Counted from the first letter of the stretch, positions 9,718 through 16,981 are shown. The stretch: 18,227 bases of DNA from Hyaloperonospora brassicae (GCA_947650285.1 CANTFL010000948.1:1-18227), one strand, 5' to 3'. Notes: generated by a model from the sequence alone, not told the origin. Made by a program: numbers and translations.

Positions 9718-10644
9718 ATGAACATGTTGGACGATGTAGACGGCGACAACTATTACGGAACCCGTGAGGGCTACTCCCATTTGAGCTACATCGGATGTAG
9801 TGCGATCGAACGAATGAGTTCGACCGTTGGCGAGGAAGCCATATGGGCCATGCTATTCTCAAGGGATAGGGACCAGCAACATGCCGTCATTAGCAAGTTC
9901 TTGCAACGAGAACTTTATGAGTCGCGAGCGCAGGTGACCTTGTTACAACAACAAGATCACCAGCGTACCGAAGCACTGAGACAACAACAGTCTCAGTCCG
10001 CAGAGCCGACGCGTGAGCGTCGACGGGAGTCTCTAAAACTAGAGGTCTCCAAGTATCGGGGATTCGAGGAAGACTCCCTGTTGAGGTGGTTCGTCGAGCT
10101 GGACGATGCCATCGATGCTCGTCGCATCGACGATGAGCGAATGCAAGTCTCATTCGCTCAATCTAACCTGTCAGGAGAAGCCAGAGCTTGGGCTCTGAAC
10201 CTCAAGTTTCACGACCCAAATGTGTTTGGGTCGTTAGATGTCTTAAAGACCCTGCTCAGTGAGATGTTCGAGCCGCCCAGAGCAGAGTTCAGGACTCTTT
10301 CGGAGCTCCTGCAAATCAAGCAGGGTAAGCGTAAGGTTCAATCTTACGCCCATCACGTACGCTACCGTGCAAGCTGCATGGTAGTGAACCCTGTGAGTGA
10401 GTTTGTGTTGATCACAATCTTCATTAAAGGGCTTTCAGACGGTCCCGTTAGGGACCACCTGTTCCGCGGAGAGCTAAAGACGCTCTCAGAGGCAATCTTC
10501 GCAGCGGAGCAAGAAGATTATAGCGTGAGACAGTCTCACGCTACGTTGACCCCGCATCGTCCACAGAGACGATTAGCAGTCGGAGGTCCAGAACCAATGG
10601 ACCTCTGTAATGTCGAGGGCAAGAAACCTTTGTTCTGCGAATGA
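9718..10644 (+). CDS. Gag (capsid part), frame broken before nucleocapsid
   Basis: The 308 codons encode a Q/R-rich amino-terminal region (about residues 50-103, probable helix) and then a retrotransposon Gag core at about residues 105-268. The core includes KYRGFEEDSLLRWFVELDDA, GEARAWALNLKF and YAHHVRYRA, the usual capsid pattern of gypsy elements. The protein would assemble the cytoplasmic particle that packages element RNA. The ATG at 9718 lies 50 bp after the LTR. The frame runs into TGA at 10642-10644, and the nucleocapsid zinc knuckle continues in another frame, so Gag here lacks its RNA-binding tail. Many perfect short inverted repeats lie inside this reading frame. Confidence 0.88.
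   Translation: MNMLDDVDGDNYYGTREGYSHLSYIGCSAIERMSSTVGEEAIWAMLFSRDRDQQHAVISKFLQRELYESRAQVTLLQQQDHQRTEALRQQQSQSAEPTRERRRESLKLEVSKYRGFEEDSLLRWFVELDDAIDARRIDDERMQVSFAQSNLSGEARAWALNLKFHDPNVFGSLDVLKTLLSEMFEPPRAEFRTLSELLQIKQGKRKVQSYAHHVRYRASCMVVNPVSEFVLITIFIKGLSDGPVRDHLFRGELKTLSEAIFAAEQEDYSVRQSHATLTPHRPQRRLAVGGPEPMDLCNVEGKKPLFCE
9895..10605 (+). repeat. Short perfect inverted repeats inside gag
   Basis: Arms found by eye (left/right): 9895-9901/9909-9915; 9939-9944/9950-9955; 9975-9981/9991-9997; 10007-10012/10017-10022; 10031-10035/10040-10044; 10112-10118/10124-10130; 10192-10197/10202-10207; 10211-10220/10225-10234 (ACGACCCAAA, 10 bp, loop 4); 10329-10335/10343-10349; 10441-10446/10451-10456; 10469-10474/10482-10487; 10521-10530/10534-10543 (TAGCGTGAGA, 10 bp, loop 3); 10583-10590/10598-10605. 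They ignore codon register. Confidence 0.9.
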
Positions 10645-10819
10645 CAAGCGAATGGTGAGATGCCATCGCTGTCATAAACTGGGAAACTACGCATTTGAAT
10701 GCAGTATCGCCCACTCAGAACCTCGCGGTGCTGAGCGCAGTGTTCACCCACCAGCAAGAAGAACTGGAGGGAGAGGGTCCGTTGCTGTTGCGAAGTCGCA
10801 ACCGCGAGGTGGACCATAA
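10610..10819 (+). pseudogene. Gag nucleocapsid fragment with altered zinc knuckle
   Basis: In the +1 frame relative to Gag, 10661-10702 reads CHRCHKLGNYAFEC. This fits the CX2CX4HX4C zinc knuckle except that the histidine is asparagine. The frame ends with TAA at 10817-10819, which abuts a run of seven A at 10818-10824. Downstream coding resumes in a third register. In an intact relative this would be the RNA-binding carboxy end of Gag. The missing histidine and the frame change argue that it is non-functional. Confidence 0.7.
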
Positions 10820-11496
10820 AAAAACGGTCGGGATCAGTAGGTGCGGAGCGCCCTACTAATCCAGCAACATCAAGAGAATTTGCAAATCTCCTGAAGAAGG
10901 TTGCTCCCGACACACGATTTATGTGTGTCTCTGCACCTGGTGATGAGGTGTCTCTCATCACCTTGAAGTTAGAAGTGACAAAAGACGTGTCACTTCGCGC
11001 CCTAGTTGACTGTGAGCCGTCGAACATCTTTGTTCGTCGCCCGTCGCTAGAGGCAGAAACTTTTAACTTCGTGGAGCGGGAGATCCCTCCAACGAAGATG
11101 AAGGTGCGCCTAGCGACAGGCGCATCGGTCACTGTGACGAAACGTGTAGTCGGAATCCACTACACGTTAAAAGGCGAACAGTACGATGATGATTTCATCG
11201 TGCTAGACCTAGATAACAAGTCCGACGTCATCTTAGGGTTGCCTTGGCTCAGGAAATACGAGCCAAGGGTGAGTTGGCAGTATCGATCGGTTACGATACC
11301 TGCTACTGGTTCCTCAGATAACCACCTGACGAATATCTTGGAACGCCCACACTCACGTGGGTGTACTACGAGTGAGTGCGATGACCTCACTTGTGGTACG
11401 GTCGTTAGCACGACTGTACAAGAACACAATGTAGATGATCACTACATTGTGGAGAAGCCCACCCAGATCCTGTGGAACGAAGTTCCCAGGAGGTAA
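10813..11496 (+). pseudogene. Retropepsin (protease) fragment with lost active-site triad
   Basis: The frame is open from just before the seven-A run and reads through VAPDTRFMCVSAPGD into LKLEVTKDVSLRALVDCEPS. Gypsy proteases have LVDSGAS at this place. Here the aspartate remains but the following serine-glycine is cysteine-glutamate, which destroys the conserved D(S/T)G. The second family motif, DVILGLPWLRKYEP, is well kept near 11224-11265. The frame stops at TAA 11494-11496 and overlaps the RT frame by about 25 bp. The DNA change looks like a substitution plus a compensated single-base deletion and insertion. Confidence 0.75.
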
Positions 11497-12778
11497 TCGA
11501 GACGTTAAACGTCTTGTTCAATGACGGATCAAGTGTAAGCGCTTGCACACTTGATCTGGTTGCGCCTCCGAGGTTAACTTCCGAGATAACTCAGTTGCCA
11601 ACGCTAGAACCCAAACGGTTCTTGCGTGATCTGCTTAGTGGCAAAGTCAAGCAGATCTGTGTACTCGTCGCGGAGGATAAGTATGTGACCGATATTCGGT
11701 CGACAATGGTGTTTACTGAGACCGAAAGGGTTCTCAGCAGTTCGTCGATGGACGAAAGTGTCATCGATGAGAAGACTCGGATTGAGCGATACACGTCTCA
11801 ATCCTGGGAGTCACTTCAGGCAAATCCTTTGTATAAGGATTTGATCGAATTCAGGGATGTATTCCCTGAAACCGTGCCTTGCGAGTTGCCTAAGGATAAA
11901 GGCACTCGACATGAGATCGAGCTCAAACCGGGCTCCAAGTACTGTGTCATGAAGCAGTGGCCACTGCCTCGTAAACAAAAACTAGCGATCGACAAGTTCT
12001 TTGCCGATAGCTTAGCAGCGGGCCATGTGAGGGAATCGACATCACCTCACAGCTCTCCGACCTTCTGTGTGCGAAAGGCCACAGGAGGATGGCGGATAGT
12101 GCACGTGTTCAACAAGTTGAATGCTGCAACGGTACCGGCTCAGACGCCGATACCGAGGAAGGACGTTATCATAGATGGTATGTCAAAGAGTACCATCTTT
12201 TCGTCCATGGACCTGATGGATGGATTCTATCAGATCCTTATGCGTGGACGGGACACCCCGTACACGGCAGTGAGCACCCCTAGCGGTATGCTGTGGGAGT
12301 GGCTAGTGATCCACAGGGGCTGAGTAATGCCCCTGCAACATTCATTAGATGCGTTACAAATCTGCTGAGACCGGTGCGGGATTTCGCACCAAGTTATTTC
12401 GATGATGTGTTCGTCCGTAGCCGGGCTATGGACGGAAAGACGGACGTTGAAGTTCAGATAACTCACGTTCGTCAGGTTCTTCAACTCATGCGCAAGCATG
12501 AGTTGTACGCCAACCTCAAGAAGTGTATATTTGCGGCAAGCGAAATACCACATCTTGGGTGCCTCGTCGGCAAACACGGCGTCCGCCCTGATCCCGAAAA
12601 GATCAAGGCGATCACCAACTGGCCAGTGCCAGTCGATATCAAGGGACTAAGGAAGTTCCTTGGACTAGCGGCGTACTTGCATAAGCACTCGCGCAACTAC
12701 GCCGAGATGACGGTACATCTTTCTTGGTTACTCAAGAAAGATGTCAAATGGTCATGGAACGCTGAGTGCCAGCGTTCC
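10939..12778 (+). repeat. Short perfect inverted repeats in protease-RT-RNase H
   Basis: Arms (left/right): 10939-10947/10954-10962; 10972-10980/10988-10996; 11242-11250/11260-11268; 11527-11536/11547-11556 (GATCAAGTGT, 10 bp); 11628-11636/11649-11657; 11821-11829/11835-11843; 11850-11857/11863-11870; 12482-12491/12496-12505 (CAACTCATGC, 10 bp, loop 4); 12715-12726/12733-12744 (ACATCTTTCTTG, 12 bp, loop 6); 12756-12763/12771-12778. More with 6-7-bp arms lie between them. Confidence 0.9.
11472..12311 (+). pseudogene. Reverse transcriptase, amino-terminal part
   Basis: The open frame carries the approach to the polymerase (KQWPLPRKQKLAIDKFFADS, HSSPTFCVRKATGGWRIVHV) and the first catalytic aspartate in SSMDLMDGFYQILM. 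It then reads MLWEWLV and shifts out of frame at about 12310-12311, apparently by loss of one base before the expected proline-glutamine-glycine segment (PQGLSNAP continues in another frame). TGA follows at 12321. The enzyme would copy element RNA into DNA inside the Gag particle. Confidence 0.85.
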
Positions 12779-13195
12779 TTTGATGGTATCAAGAAAAGGT
12801 TGATGCAGTTGCCGATCTTGGCGATTGCCGACCAGGACAGACCGTTTCACGTGGTCTGTGACGCCAGCGACTATGCTATCGGCTGTGCGTTGATGCAATA
12901 CGACATAGAAGGCGCAGAGAGCGTCGTCTGTTATCAATCACGTCAGCTGCAGGCAGCTGAACGCAACTACCCAGTGCATGACAAGGAACTCCTTGCCATG
13001 AAGTATGCACTGGATAAGTTCCGGGTCTATATCTTGGGAGATAGATCTTTCATCGTCTATACGGACCATGCGTCACTACGCACGGCCGTAAACAGTTCAC
13101 ACCTCTCGCAAAGGTTGGCGAGGTGGCTGTCTTTCTTCGCGGAGTATAACTTCTCCGTGGAGTATAAACCAGGAACGACTCAATGTCGTCGCTGA
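12311..13195 (+). pseudogene. Reverse transcriptase palm/thumb and RNase H
   Basis: This frame begins with DPQGLSNAPATF and contains the catalytic YFDD box (SYFDDVFV near 12391-12414), the connection and thumb (GLRKFLGLAAYLHKHSRNYA), and a full RNase H. RNase H shows the aspartate in VVCDASDYAIGCAL, the glutamate in VHDKELLAMKYAL and the aspartate in IVYTDHASLRTAV. The polymerase and RNase H residues are intact, but the frame is severed from the RT amino end. It breaks again at about 13181, where one extra base moves coding to the integrase frame. TGA is at 13193-13195. Confidence 0.9.
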
Positions 13196-13723
13196 TGCGT
13201 TGTCACGTCGGCCCGACTTGAAGTCAACGTCCCGAGTCAACAGTGAGTATTTGCCCACTGTTGCTACACTGTCCATCAGTGTGCCGTCGTCACCTTTCCT
13301 CGACGACGTACGGAAAGCATACGCAGGAGACACGAATCTCCTCCGTTTGATGGGTCATCTTGCGAACCCATCCCGGAATTCCTTGTCGGATTTGCCGGCT
13401 CTGTATCGTTCCTCTTTGGATCATTACACGACTCGCAATGGCCTGCTGTAATATACAGCAGTTGCCAACGACACGCCTCGTGTCGTCGTTCCCGATCATG
13501 ATGACTTGCGATTACGCATCATGTTCGAATGTCACGATGCGCCGTCTGGCGGGCACCGTGGCCGAGAAAAGACTTACCTAACAGTCAGTCGTGACTTTTA
13601 CTGGCCCCGCCAGTATCAGTTTTCCGCAAGTACATTCGTTCTTGCGAGTTCTGTCAACGGGTGAAGCCTAGTCCTTCATCCCGTGCACCTTTACGACCTC
13701 TGTCGTTCCCGGCAGAGTGTTGA
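13182..13723 (+). pseudogene. Integrase amino-terminal zinc domain, broken
   Basis: Coding resumes at 13182 (NVVADALSRRPD) and runs to a TAA at 13449-13451 that sits inside an 8-bp hairpin. It then continues in the same frame with HDAPSGGHRGREKTYLTVSR, which supplies the two zinc-binding histidines. A frame change at about 13620-13624 precedes SCEFCQRVKPSPSS, which supplies the CxxC (13643-13654). TGA at 13721-13723 replaces a codon expected to be tryptophan. The HHCC zinc domain helps integrase multimerise on element ends. All four ligands exist but are split over two frames. Confidence 0.8.
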
Positions 13724-14271
13724 GAGTCCGTGTCAATGGACTGTGTCTTCAGGTTTCCCGAAGGCACTCACAAGAATAATGGTATTCTTGTGTTTGTGGA
13801 TCGTTTCAGCAAGATGGTACATCTTGCTGCAGTCCCAGAATCGATCAACGCCCACGGCTGTGCGCGTGTCTTCATCGACACTGTGTTTCGACTCCACGGT
13901 TTACCCCGTGAACTCGTTTCCGACTGAGCTTCACGGCGGCGTTTTGGCAATCCGTGTTCCGCATATTGGGAACACGGTTGAAGATGTCAATCTCTGATCA
14001 TCCTGAAACGGGTGGTCAGACTGAACGGGCGAACCGTGTCCTCGAAGCAATTCTTCGTGGATACGTCCACTCCTTTTCACATTGGAGTGAGTTCTTGCCG
14101 ATGGTTGAGTTTGACATCAAAAACTCCGTGCATGCGTCCACAAAGCATACACCGTTCTACGTGAATGGCTTACGCCACCCACGTATTCCCGCCCTCATAC
14201 AGAGTGACTCTGAGTTAAGGGGGGAGGGACTCGCTCGAGCAAAAACCGTTTTGGCTCTTGCTCATCACGTA
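13724..14271 (+). pseudogene. Integrase catalytic core (DDE), broken
   Basis: The first part (13724-13927) gives SMDCVFRFPEGTHKNNGILV with the first catalytic aspartate, then LPRELVSD with the second. A short deletion and TGA at 13925-13927 follow. A second frame continues from 13930 with FTAAFWQSVFRILGTRLKMS and GGQTERANRVLEAILRGYVH, which holds the catalytic glutamate, then EFLPMVEFDIKNSVHAST. The triad D, D, E is therefore present piecewise, but no single frame joins it. Homology becomes unclear after about 14271, where the register changes again. Confidence 0.85.
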
Positions 14272-14422
14272 TCACCGCTCACGCCGATACGTTTGATGTC
14301 GATGTCGACGTTGTCGACATCGAGGATATCGAGCTTAGCAGTAGCGATGACGCTGCTGCTACATCAGACAATGATGACTATCCTGGTATATTCAGCATCG
14401 TCAACGATATTCCAACGAGGTA
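14272..14422 (+). pseudogene. Acidic linker of pol in a third register
   Basis: In the frame with codons starting at 14286, the sequence encodes a strongly acidic stretch (DTFDVDVVDIEDIELSSSDD) followed by DNDDYPGIFSIVNDIP, ending at TAG 14421-14423. It appears to be a pol spacer between the integrase core and the carboxy domain. The assignment rests on its position and on continuity with the next frame, not on a recognised domain. Confidence 0.5.
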
Positions 14423-14872
14423 GAAGACAACATCGTTGAAGAAGAGAACGATCTCTTAGCAGTGCGCACGAAGCGCACTGAAAGACAAAAGAACGAGTCA
14501 GCAGAGAACTTCCTGCTGACTCGAGAGGCGGTAGTCCATTTTGTTCAGGACTCCATCGCAAATGCGGTGGACCGCCAGAAACGGAACGCAGACAAGAATG
14601 GAAGAGCGAATGTTCTTTCATTTAAAATTAATGACCTAGTACTACTGTCTACGGTAAAATTACCTGGACATGCAGTTACTAATGTCGGCAGTAGTAAACT
14701 ACTGCCGAAGTACATTGGTCCCTTTCGTGTGTTGCATCGCAAGGGCAATGCATACACGATTGACTTGCCTCGCAGGATGCGCACGCATCCTACGTTTTAA
14801 GTTGGTCGTCTCCGCCCGTACCATCAGTACGAGTCCTCTTGCGAGAACGGAGATAACCGGTGCGCTCAATAG
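14423..14872 (+). pseudogene. Integrase carboxy-terminal domain
   Basis: This frame runs EDNIVEEENDLLAVRTKRTE, then NGRANVLSFKINDLVLLSTV, SSKLLPKYIGPFRVLHRKGN and AYTIDLPRRMRTHPTF. This matches the GPF/Y-type carboxy domain of gypsy integrases (PKYIGPFRV). A TAA at 14798-14800 interrupts where tyrosine is expected. The same frame continues VGRLRPYHQYES to TAG at 14870-14872. The last 11 bp before 14800 are also the 3' end of the antisense gene. Confidence 0.85.
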
Positions 14873-16400
14873 TCCCTAACAGATTCTTGTGATCACGGAC
14901 CAAACACTGAAGTTGGTCCTTCGTCGAAAGGAGTTGGTCCTTCATCGACGCGGCCTCGCGACGAGCTGTCTCTACCTCGTCGCGCAAACGACGCCTCTCG
15001 CGTTCACTCTCAAGCTGAGCGAACGCGAGTTTCGATCGGTCCTTCTCCCGATCGGCACGAAGACGTCGCAAAATCGACTGCAAGGCGTGTCGACGATCAT
15101 ATTCGTGATCGACGTCCTCCCTCATCTCGGTCAGGTAACGCTCGTGGTTACCCAAAGTCTCGTGCAGGTCCGGCGGCTGAGCCGGACCTTGTCTTTCCAC
15201 CGCCACCGGAACCACTAGTGGATTCCCACGGTGGTTAACGCTTTCTTGTGGAGCGTATCTTGAACCACCGTGGCGATTCAGAATCAAGAACGAGTTACAT
15301 CGTCCGGTGGCGTGGGTACCCACCTTCCTTTGACAGCTGGGAACCTCTTTCCCAGCAGATGGATGACGTTGAAGGTCTCGTCCACCAGTATGACGAGACT
15401 CATCCAATTGGTCCGAGGGCCCATCGGTAAACACGCGCTTTTGGCGCTTGTAAACGGATTGCAAGTTTGCAATCGCGTCCCGCATCTCAGCCGAGATGTG
15501 TGCCCTTCCCCAGGGCGAACTTGGGGAATACACGTCCCTATGTGCACGCTGCGAGTTGTCAACACAACTCGCACAAGGGTATCCCCAAGTGAGGCAAGGA
15601 ATGTCTGCCTCACTCGACAAACGATGCAACCGGCACCTTGCACCGGTTGGCGTTCGCTTTTTGAACTTAATGCGTATCGCCTCAAGCTTCTTAAGCCACC
15701 CTTCTCGTCCAAAATTCTTGACGTTTTGGACGAAGGCGTTCCACGCTGCCAAAAGCGAGTTCTTGTCACGCTTTTGGTTGCCGTTATACCATCGATGCCT
15801 AAGGAAGGCATCGAGATAAAAATCTTCTTCAGCGCGGAAGTTTCTCGCGCTGGGACTTAAGCCATGAAGCTCCGATACAACGAATAATGGAATTCGATAA
15901 AGCTGGCTTGTCTCGTGAGACAGGCTATCGATGAGCTGGTTGGGCAAGCGCCACGGCTTGAGCTCATCACGCTTCAAAGTGGTACCTGTTTCGGTACCAC
16001 GGCTTTCAGAATGACGACGGCTCTCGCCATCGTCATCACGCTCTTGCCGGGAAGCGGGAGTTGATACTGGTGAGGCATAGTATTCCTCATCAAAGAGTCC
16101 ATCATCACTGACGAACAGACTGTGTTGCATTTCACGACTCCGCTCGTTCGACAGTGCTCTTGACAAACGATGAGGCACCGCCGGTGATCGGGATGCCTCT
16201 GGAACGTTGCGCGAGTCAGGCACGTCTGACTCGCCAGAATTGATGACCTCATTGACAAGGTCATCATGTTCACGTGGTGCGATACCGCGTGCGTCTGCAG
16301 CACCTTCTGCTGTAGATGGAGAACAAGTAGCAGACGACGAAGCGTCTGCTGCAGAGGCTGGCACAGCAGCAGGCTGTGTGGTCTTCGAATCACCTCGCAT
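14790..16400 (-). CDS. Antisense accessory ORF, 536 codons, coiled coil and Cys cluster, unknown function
   Basis: This is an unbroken reading frame on the strand opposite gag-pol, between integrase and the right LTR. I chose the first ATG (16398-16400); the open frame extends 18 codons further upstream without an ATG. Numbering from this ATG: a low-complexity Ala/Ser/Asp-rich amino region (about 1-140), a folded-looking segment (about 145-320) with RLPNQLIDSLSHETSQLYRI and LAAWNAFVQNVKNFGREGWL, a cysteine cluster C-x12-C-x6-C-x2-C at 256-279, then a segment antisense to the chromodomain (about 324-384). A charged coiled coil follows at about 440-510, and a basic RSRKRTR near the end could be a nuclear signal. 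Plant Tat-lineage elements are known to carry antisense ORFs in this position. I do not recognise this protein. It lacks lesions although adjacent pol has about ten. Confidence 0.6.
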   Translation of the reverse strand: MRGDSKTTQPAAVPASAADASSSATCSPSTAEGAADARGIAPREHDDLVNEVINSGESDVPDSRNVPEASRSPAVPHRLSRALSNERSREMQHSLFVSDDGLFDEEYYASPVSTPASRQERDDDGESRRHSESRGTETGTTLKRDELKPWRLPNQLIDSLSHETSQLYRIPLFVVSELHGLSPSARNFRAEEDFYLDAFLRHRWYNGNQKRDKNSLLAAWNAFVQNVKNFGREGWLKKLEAIRIKFKKRTPTGARCRLHRLSSEADIPCLTWGYPCASCVDNSQRAHRDVYSPSSPWGRAHISAEMRDAIANLQSVYKRQKRVFTDGPSDQLDESRHTGGRDLQRHPSAGKEVPSCQRKVGTHATGRCNSFLILNRHGGSRYAPQESVNHRGNPLVVPVAVERQGPAQPPDLHETLGNHERYLTEMREDVDHEYDRRHALQSILRRLRADREKDRSKLAFAQLESERERRRLRDEVETARREAASMKDQLLSTKDQLQCLVRDHKNLLGTIERTGYLRSRKRTRTDGTGGDDQLKT

Positions 16401-16421
16401 AGACACGTTAGCTATGCGAGG
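14957..16421 (+). repeat. Short perfect inverted repeats across chromodomain and antisense gene
   Basis: Arms (left/right): 14957-14965/14976-14984; 14997-15005/15021-15029; 15166-15174/15181-15189; 15312-15323 (12-bp palindrome GTGGGTACCCAC); 15336-15343/15349-15356; 15375-15382/15392-15399; 15457-15464/15467-15474; 15506-15512/15522-15528; 15550-15559/15564-15573 (TGCGAGTTGT, 10 bp, loop 4); 15588-15596/15606-15614; 15749-15757/15769-15777; 15792-15800/15806-15814; 15830-15836/15846-15852; 15979-15986/15993-16000; 16211-16219/16226-16234; 16241-16249/16258-16266; 16329-16336/16343-16350; 16393-16402/16412-16421 (CCTCGCATAG, 10 bp). Confidence 0.9.
15221..15430 (+). pseudogene. Chromodomain at the pol carboxy terminus
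   Basis: The frame reads DSHGG, a TAA at 15236-15238, then RFLVERILNHRGDSESRTSY, IVRWRGYPPSFDSWEPLSQQ and a tail ending at TAA 15428-15430. The VE.IL...Y.VRW.GYP...SWEP pattern is that of chromoviral chromodomains, which steer integration to chromatin carrying histone H3 marks. The two tryptophans expected in the binding fold are present. Pol cannot reach this segment in frame. The segment lies entirely opposite the antisense ORF. Confidence 0.85.
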
Positions 16422-16525
16422 CAAGGTCAGGAGTGAATGGGTCTGACCAAACAAGTGCTCCCTGTCCCACTGGTGTCCAACAGGTGGCCGCCAAGTTTTC
16501 GACAGTCACACGGTGACTATCAGAT

Positions 16526-16538
16526 AAGGGAGGGGTGA
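16526..16538 (+). other. Polypurine tract
   Basis: AAGGGAGGGGTGA lies directly against the right LTR, the expected primer for plus-strand DNA synthesis. The run is purine apart from one T just before the LTR. Confidence 0.75.
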
Positions 16539-16976
16539 TGTAACGGGGTAGTCCGTTACATGAAATTGTCATTGAAACAATTTGACAATAAAGAATATTT
16601 CGTCGAATATTCTTTTAACAATATCATCGACATGGTGATATTGTTGAGATGGCCGAAGGGTCTACTCATTGGTTGATATCGTGATGCTATCAACCCACAA
16701 ATCGCTGCTAGACGCGCGCAATGGGGGGTGAGTAGACGTCATCATACACATAGTTATATTAGTATAATTAAGTCAGGACAACAGAGATTCAAGGAGTTAT
16801 AGGACTTAATTATATTAATACAGTTTTACTTTTACCAGAGACTAGTCTGACTACTTAGTCTCCTTTCCTTCCTCTGTGTTCCTTCAACACCTAGCAGGGC
16901 ACTGTCGACCACTGTCGTCAGTGGAAGTATACTCCGTACTGGTCATCCAGTACGTAGTCAACAGTGCCCCGTTACA
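16539..16976 (+). repeat. Right LTR, 438 bp
   Basis: It is identical in length to the left LTR, with three substitutions. It has the same 10-bp inverted termini TGTAACGGGG/CCCCGTTACA and the same internal hairpin series. Antisense transcripts for the ORF starting at 16400 could originate in this LTR or in the 138 bp between, but I found no clear initiator. Confidence 0.97.
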
Positions 16977-16981
16977 CCTCT
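16977..16981. repeat. 5-bp target site duplication (right), CCTCT
   Basis: This is the right copy of the CCTCT found at 9225-9229. Joining the flanks would give back the empty target site. Confidence 0.95.

Larger units (their letters stand above)
13443..14791 (+). repeat. Short perfect inverted repeats in integrase
   Basis: Arms (left/right): 13443-13450/13454-13461 (contains the TAA stop); 13468-13474/13480-13486; 13952-13960/13969-13977 (CCGTGTTCC); 14460-14467/14473-14480; 14494-14504/14513-14523 (CGAGTCAGCAG, 11 bp, loop 8); 14686-14695/14698-14707 (CGGCAGTAGT, 10 bp, loop 2); 14774-14781/14784-14791 (AGGATGCG, loop 2). The last one spans the 3' end of the antisense ORF. Confidence 0.9.
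9230..16976 (+). mobile_element. Full-length Ty3/gypsy chromovirus with antisense gene, 7747 bp
   Basis: Structure: left LTR 9230-9667, possible primer-binding site just inside it, gag from 9718, a pol remnant ordered protease, RT, RNase H, integrase, chromodomain, an antisense ORF 14790-16400, polypurine tract, right LTR 16539-16976, and CCTCT on both flanks. The order PR-RT-RH-INT and the terminal chromodomain place it in Ty3/gypsy chromoviruses. The LTRs differ at only 3 of 438 positions, which implies a recent insertion. Yet pol carries about ten frameshifts or stops, so this copy cannot be autonomous and was perhaps mobilised in trans. Short perfect inverted repeats are dense along its whole length and appear to stop at its borders. 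Confidence 0.97.

Noticed and set aside
10818..10824. Programmed -1 frameshift site A AAA AAA between gag and pol
   Set aside because: In the upstream frame TAA is read before the slippery heptamer is in the right phase, and many other frame lesions exist in pol, so decay or sequence error is more likely.
11472..11496. Protease/RT overlap as a designed ribosomal frameshift
   Set aside because: No slippery heptamer is visible in the overlap and pol has many other breaks.
15284..15811. Second minus-strand ORF inside the antisense gene region
   Set aside because: It overlaps the longer antisense frame and shows no domain; it looks like a shadow of the chromodomain region and of the palindromic sequence.
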